Shown piece after piece: positions 30,366-34,576 of a stretch of DNA of 34,576 nt (positions are counted from its first letter, which is position 1; the number at the start of each line of letters is the position of its first letter). Origin of the DNA: Clostridiales bacterium (GTDB lineage Bacteria > Bacillota > Clostridia > Oscillospirales > CAG-272); contig DXYE01000012.1 in the NCBI GenBank assembly GCA_019415985.1, forward strand, positions 1 to 34,576, given 5' to 3'. The notes beneath the pieces were generated by a model. It saw only the letters and a list, made by a program, of their open reading frames with translations. It was not told the DNA's origin and made no database searches. The translations under genes and the position numbers were made by a program.

Positions 30366-32897
30366 ATGAAAACAGGCACTGAGTTGTTCGTACAAGTTCA
30401 TATTTTAGATGTTCCCTATCATCTGGACCGCCCTTTCACGTATTATGTGCCTGAGGCGTTGCAGTATCAGATTGCCGTTGGCTGTTTTGTTGTCGTACCA
30501 TTCGGGGGAGGCAACCAGAGAAAGCTCGGTCTTGTCGTTTCGCTCTCGGAAGACTCTGAACTGAGTGAAATCAAGCCCATTCTTTCTGTCGTCGGCGCGG
30601 CTTACACGCTCTCGGACGAAATGATGGGCATTTGCCGTTTTTTAAAGGAACATACCTTCTGCACTATAGGCGACGCGGCAAAAACCGTGATCCCGGTAGG
30701 TGCATTGAATCTGCTGTACGACTTCTATGAAGCTCCCCTTGAAAAACGCAATAAGTTCCTAGAAACTTACGGAAACAATTCCGAAATCGGAACGCTGTTC
30801 GCCCTGATCTGCCGAAAAGGCGGCGCCTCCGACACAACGCTGAGAAAACATATCGGCCCTCATTACCGCACGCTGCTCGCGGAACTCGTGCGCCACGGCT
30901 ATGTAACACGTTCCACTCGTTTTCGCGAAAGGGAGAACGTGCGAGTGACTGAAATGTACACGCTGAACATTTCCCCGGAGGAAGCGTATGCCATAGTTTC
31001 CGGCGACGCCGAAACCAAGAAACGGTATAATCTGCGCGTGCGCAGTGAAATTTACGATAAAATCCTTCTGTACCTCATGGATGGAGCGGAGCATGAAAAA
31101 TCGATGCTCATGCATCAGACAGGTGCAAGCGTCTCTCACCTGACCACCCTCCAGCGTGCGAAGATCATCGCCGTACACCTCCTTAAAAAGCGCAGGGGCT
31201 TTAATACAACTGTAAAATCAGAGGCGGACAACAGCCCGCTTTCCCCTCAGCAGGAGGAAGCGCGTAAACGGCTCTCTGCTCTTTGTGCAGCGTCCGAGCC
31301 TAAGGCTGCACTTCTGTACGGCGTCACGGGAAGCGGAAAAACACGCGTGATTAAGGCGCTTATGGACGAGGTGATCGCGAGAGGACAGCAGGTCATCATG
31401 CTCGTGCCGGAAATCGCTCTTACACCGCAGTCCGTCGGTATTTTCTGTGCTTATTACGGCAGCCGTGTGGCTGTGGTGCATTCCGCATTGTCTATAGGAG
31501 AGCGTCTGGAGGTTTGGAGAAACGTCCGGGCCGGTGAAATCGATCTTGTCATCGGCACCCGTTCCGCGATCTTTGCACCGTTCAGCCGGTTGGGTATGAT
31601 CGTCATCGACGAGGAGCAGGAGCACACCTACAAATCCGAGTGCGCCCCCCGCTATCACGCGCGGGATGTCGCGCGTTACCGCTGCGCAAAAAACAACGCG
31701 TTTCTGCTGCTCGCCTCCGCCACCCCCTCCTTTGAAAGCTACAGTAAGGCAAAAAAAGGTGTTTATGCCCTTGTGGAGCTTACGGAACGTTACGGAGCGG
31801 CCAAGCTGCCTGAGGTCATCTTGGCCGACCTGAAGCAGGATACCGCTGCGCGTGAGCTCTCGTCGATTGGAAGCGTTCTGCGCGATGAACTGTCGAAAAC
31901 ACTGGACGCAGGCGAACAGAGCATTCTGTTCATCAACCGCCGCGGCTATCATCACTACATAACCTGCATGTCATGCGGCACAGTTGTCATGTGCCCGAGG
32001 TGCAGCGTCTCACTGACATATCACGCTGCTCGCGGCATAAACTGCGGGCCGGAGATGATCGGTGTTCTTGTCTGCCATTACTGCGGACACAGGGAGCCGG
32101 TGCCCATCCGTTGTCCTGAATGCCACAGCGAACATATCAAACGGTACGGTTTCGGTACGCAGCGCGTTGAAGAGGAGCTGAGGGAGCTGTATCCGCAGGC
32201 CCGCGTTCTGCGTATGGACGCCGACACCACGCAGAGCAAGGCTGCTCATGAAGATATACTGGACAAATTTCGAAGACACGATGCAGATATTCTTTTAGGG
32301 ACTCAGATGGTCACGAAAGGACACGACTTTCCGGATGTTACACTGGTCGGCATTCTGAACGCCGACGCCATGCTGTATCAGGACGACTACCGCGCCGGGG
32401 AGAAAACCTTTTCCATGCTGACGCAGGTGGTCGGACGCGCCGGACGCGCCGATAAAGCAGGCCTCGCCGTGATTCAAACCTATAATCCCGACCATGAGAC
32501 GCTGAGGCTTGCAGCGAAGCAGGATTACAGCGCTTTTTATGAAAAAGCGATTTTACTGCGTCAGGCATTGGTCTTTCCACCTTTCTGCGACATGATCTCT
32601 CTGACGCTTGTTTCAGAGGAAGAAAAGGAGGCCGTAAAGGCAGCGGCAGAGCTTCGCCGCACCATAGAAGAGAGACTCGCCCCCGGTGCAGCTTATGCTG
32701 AACTGGCGCTGATCCTCTTTGGCCCCTTTGAGGCTCAAATCTATCGTGTGAATGAAAAATACCGCATGCGGATGATTATAAAATGTAAAATGAACCGCCG
32801 CACGCGCGAATTTTTTTCCGATCTGCTTCAGGAATTCAGCCGTCAGTGCGGCAAAAAGGTGACGATTACCATTGATATTAACCCTGAAAATCTGTAA
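30366..32897 (+). CDS. priA: Primosomal protein N' (replication restart helicase PriA)
   Basis: A 3'-5' helicase that reloads the replisome at stalled forks. The 843-residue product has an N-terminal DNA-binding domain (VHILDVPYHLDRPFTYYVP, VGCFVVVPFGGG), Walker A GVTGSGKT, the PriA-type DEEQEHTYKSE box II, LLASATPS, and FINRRGYHH. A zinc-binding cysteine set follows (CMSCGTVVMCPRC, CHYCGH, CPEC), then GTQRVEEEL and VVGRAGRADKAG. The segment between the second and third cysteine pairs is about 8 residues longer than usual and holds an extra Cys. The start is uncertain: GAAAGG lies 15 nt before the ATG at 30366, and an in-frame ATG at 30339 has no ribosome site. Confidence 0.95.
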   Translation: MKTGTELFVQVHILDVPYHLDRPFTYYVPEALQYQIAVGCFVVVPFGGGNQRKLGLVVSLSEDSELSEIKPILSVVGAAYTLSDEMMGICRFLKEHTFCTIGDAAKTVIPVGALNLLYDFYEAPLEKRNKFLETYGNNSEIGTLFALICRKGGASDTTLRKHIGPHYRTLLAELVRHGYVTRSTRFRERENVRVTEMYTLNISPEEAYAIVSGDAETKKRYNLRVRSEIYDKILLYLMDGAEHEKSMLMHQTGASVSHLTTLQRAKIIAVHLLKKRRGFNTTVKSEADNSPLSPQQEEARKRLSALCAASEPKAALLYGVTGSGKTRVIKALMDEVIARGQQVIMLVPEIALTPQSVGIFCAYYGSRVAVVHSALSIGERLEVWRNVRAGEIDLVIGTRSAIFAPFSRLGMIVIDEEQEHTYKSECAPRYHARDVARYRCAKNNAFLLLASATPSFESYSKAKKGVYALVELTERYGAAKLPEVILADLKQDTAARELSSIGSVLRDELSKTLDAGEQSILFINRRGYHHYITCMSCGTVVMCPRCSVSLTYHAARGINCGPEMIGVLVCHYCGHREPVPIRCPECHSEHIKRYGFGTQRVEEELRELYPQARVLRMDADTTQSKAAHEDILDKFRRHDADILLGTQMVTKGHDFPDVTLVGILNADAMLYQDDYRAGEKTFSMLTQVVGRAGRADKAGLAVIQTYNPDHETLRLAAKQDYSAFYEKAILLRQALVFPPFCDMISLTLVSEEEKEAVKAAAELRRTIEERLAPGAAYAELALILFGPFEAQIYRVNEKYRMRMIIKCKMNRRTREFFSDLLQEFSRQCGKKVTITIDINPENL

Positions 32898-32991
32898 TAT
32901 TCCGGCTTTCTTCCAAACGATAATGTCCTTCAGGCCAAATGGAGATTTTACATACGGTACGTTTCAGAGCGTGTCGAATCATTCAGTGTGA

Positions 32992-33528
32992 ATGTTGCAA
33001 ACCGGGACAAAGTTCTCAGCGCCAAACAGTACTGTCGGCATAATAGATACATTTGATAAACAGGATATTCCGAACAACAAGGCAATGACGATCCTCGCAT
33101 ATTTCAATCTTCTCGTACTGATCCCGCTGCTTGCGGCAAAGGAGAGCAAATTTACCAGTTTTCACACCAACCAGGGCCCTTATACCGGACTGGCGATATT
33201 GAAAATCGCCTGCGGGACTGTCTATAGTCTTTTAAGCTCCGTCATTCCGGTAAATTTTCAGTGGTTTCCCGCAGGCATTATCGACCTTGCATTGCTTGTA
33301 TGGATAGGAAAAGCTCTTATTTACCTTGTATTTTCTTCTACAGTCATCGGTATCGTCAACGCTGCAAACGGGGAAACAAATAATTTGCCGATAATCGGGA
33401 AATGCAAGATTTTGAAGCAGAAACGTAAAAAAATACGGGAACCCTGTTGCGGAAGAGCAGAGGAAGTTCTTTCATGCACCGATCGAAGGACTGCCGAATC
33501 GTCTCCGCAGTCTGCTGTAAAACAATAA
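32992..33528 (+). CDS. DUF4870-like small membrane protein
   Basis: A 178-residue protein with a core that resembles the DUF4870/YtzA-like family: NKAMTILAYFNLLVLIPLLAAKESKFTSFHTNQGPYTGLAILKI, then two more hydrophobic stretches and VIGIVNAANGETNNLPIIGK. I count three likely membrane helices (about residues 31-50, 65-85 and 93-120). Relatives often carry an N-terminal zinc ribbon, which is absent. The C-terminal tail of about 40 residues is basic and unlike the family. No clear Shine-Dalgarno precedes the ATG at 32992, so the start is uncertain. Function unknown. It occupies the place where def and fmt often follow priA. Confidence 0.75.
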   Translation: MLQTGTKFSAPNSTVGIIDTFDKQDIPNNKAMTILAYFNLLVLIPLLAAKESKFTSFHTNQGPYTGLAILKIACGTVYSLLSSVIPVNFQWFPAGIIDLALLVWIGKALIYLVFSSTVIGIVNAANGETNNLPIIGKCKILKQKRKKIREPCCGRAEEVLSCTDRRTAESSPQSAVKQ

Positions 33529-33607
33529 AATTACACAACATAACCGACATATATTCCACATACTTCCGAGCCCCGGATAAGGGGATCGAACGGGAAAGGA
33601 TTGTCCT

Positions 33608-34576
33608 ATGACAGCCAGAGAAGCAGCGTTCATATCGCTGAAAAAGTTTGAAAATCGGAGTATTTATACCAATATCGAGGCAGACAATACCATAAAGAAA
33701 TACAAGCTGGAGGGTCCGGACCGCGCACTATATACCGCCGTCTTTTACGGTGTCGTGGAGAAGCAGATTACGCTTGATTATTTTCTCGGTCAGCTCTCTT
33801 CGCGTCCGGTGGGACATATGGATGAAAATGTACGCATCATCCTCCGCATGGGCCTGTATCAGCTCAAGTATTTTGACCGTGTTCCCGCATACGCAGTCCT
33901 CGACAGCTCCGCGCGCCTCGCCCGGCGTTTTGCCGCAAACAGCTCCGTAGCCTTTGTCAACGCCGTCCTGCGGGAATATACCAGGCGTCCACAGAGCCTG
34001 ACACTGCCTGATGCCGGCTCGGATCCCATGAACCGCATGTACCGGCTTTCTATACTTTCCTCTATCCCTCTTTGGCTCTGCGACTCCCTGCGGCAGGCAT
34101 ACGGTGAGCAAAAGGCGGAAGCAATTGTGCACGCGCTTACGCAACCGCCGAAAATGACACTCCGAACCAATACGCTAAAAACCGAAACGCCGACGCTGCT
34201 CTCCGCGCTCTCGGCTCACGACATATCCGTCTCCCGTTCCGCACTCTGCAAAGACGGCATACGCCTGACCCACCCTATCCCTATCAGCGAAATTTACGGT
34301 TTTCATGAGGGACTGTGGTTTGTTCAGGATGAGGCCTCACAGGTCTGTGCGGAAGTTCTTGAGCCGGAACCGGACATGTCGGTTTTAGACGCCTGTGCGT
34401 GTCCGGGAGGCAAAAGTTTTGCGCTGGCAATGCTCATGAAGGACCACGGACGCATTTTTTCCTGCGATCTGCACGAAAATAAGCTCTCCCTTGTACGGAC
34501 GGGAGCCGAAAAACTGGGCATTCATATTCTGGAAACCGGACAGAGAGACGGCGCGGCATTTGCGCCGGAGCTGGAA
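33608..34576 (+). CDS. rsmB: 16S rRNA m5C967 methyltransferase RsmB, partial
   Basis: Methylates C967 of 16S rRNA using S-adenosylmethionine. The frame opens at the ATG at 33608 (GAAAGGA 8 nt upstream) and runs off the window after 323 codons. It has an N-terminal NusB-like RNA-binding domain (MTAREAAFISLKKFENRS..., DRALYTAVFYGVVEKQITLDYFL, RMGLYQLKYFDRVPAYAVLDSSARLAR, FVNAVLREY). The start of the methyltransferase domain follows: LRTNTLK, FVQDEASQ, the SAM motif VLDACACPGGKSFALA, and CDLHENKL. The catalytic cysteines lie beyond the edge. Position after priA is usual for Firmicutes. Confidence 0.93.
   Translation, partial: MTAREAAFISLKKFENRSIYTNIEADNTIKKYKLEGPDRALYTAVFYGVVEKQITLDYFLGQLSSRPVGHMDENVRIILRMGLYQLKYFDRVPAYAVLDSSARLARRFAANSSVAFVNAVLREYTRRPQSLTLPDAGSDPMNRMYRLSILSSIPLWLCDSLRQAYGEQKAEAIVHALTQPPKMTLRTNTLKTETPTLLSALSAHDISVSRSALCKDGIRLTHPIPISEIYGFHEGLWFVQDEASQVCAEVLEPEPDMSVLDACACPGGKSFALAMLMKDHGRIFSCDLHENKLSLVRTGAEKLGIHILETGQRDGAAFAPELE

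Overview
The window (34,576 nt) reads as chromosome of an anaerobic, spore-forming Firmicute of the class Clostridia. The grounds are a split, ferredoxin-type glutamate synthase, a type III glutamine synthetase, an ANTAR regulator, CotF-like spore coat proteins, and a yicC-remA-gmk-rpoZ-priA-rsmB housekeeping block. Shine-Dalgarno sites are strong (AAAGGA/GGAGG). Genes are GC-rich and intergenic stretches are often AT-rich. I cannot place it to genus.

Layout. 1-110: last residues of an S-layer-homology protein (+). 272-4203 (-): glnN (GS type III) followed by asnB. 4617-5414 (-): an XRE-type regulator followed by a SLOG-fold protein. 5512-6110: an AT-rich patch with ten copies of a 17-nt palindrome. 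6352-13703 (+): a nitrogen-assimilation operon with glutamine amidotransferase domain, Fe-S/FMN synthase domain, four-cluster ferredoxin, FAD oxidoreductase, GXGXG domain, a short type I glutamine synthetase and an ANTAR protein. 14042-21335 (+): pyrG, carA and a carB-dapF gene fusion. 22022-25755 (+): UDP-GlcNAc 2-epimerase, a small (p)ppGpp synthetase and an M14 peptidase. 26141-26692 (-): two small spore coat proteins. 27013-34576 (+): yicC, remA, gmk, rpoZ, priA, a small membrane protein and rsmB (cut by the window end).

How the genes fit together. Most of the first 21 kb handles glutamine-derived nitrogen: two glutamine synthetases make glutamine, and glutamate synthase, AsnB, PyrG and CarA all spend it through amidotransferase domains. 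The two main nitrogen transcripts (glnN-asnB on the minus strand, the glutamate synthase operon on the plus strand) each start at a near-perfect sigma-A promoter. Each then runs straight into a strong intrinsic terminator. In both leaders the 5' part of the terminator can instead fold into a hairpin with a hexaloop AAAGRC (A at position 1, G at position 4), the signature that ANTAR antiterminators recognise. An ANTAR protein is encoded at the end of the plus-strand operon, so the window appears to hold a regulator and two of its RNA targets.

The most unusual protein is the 1351-residue CarB-DapF fusion, which joins carbamoyl phosphate synthesis to diaminopimelate epimerase in one uninterrupted frame. 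The palindrome array, the hairpin at the pyrG start and several gene-free stretches are the remaining unexplained structures.
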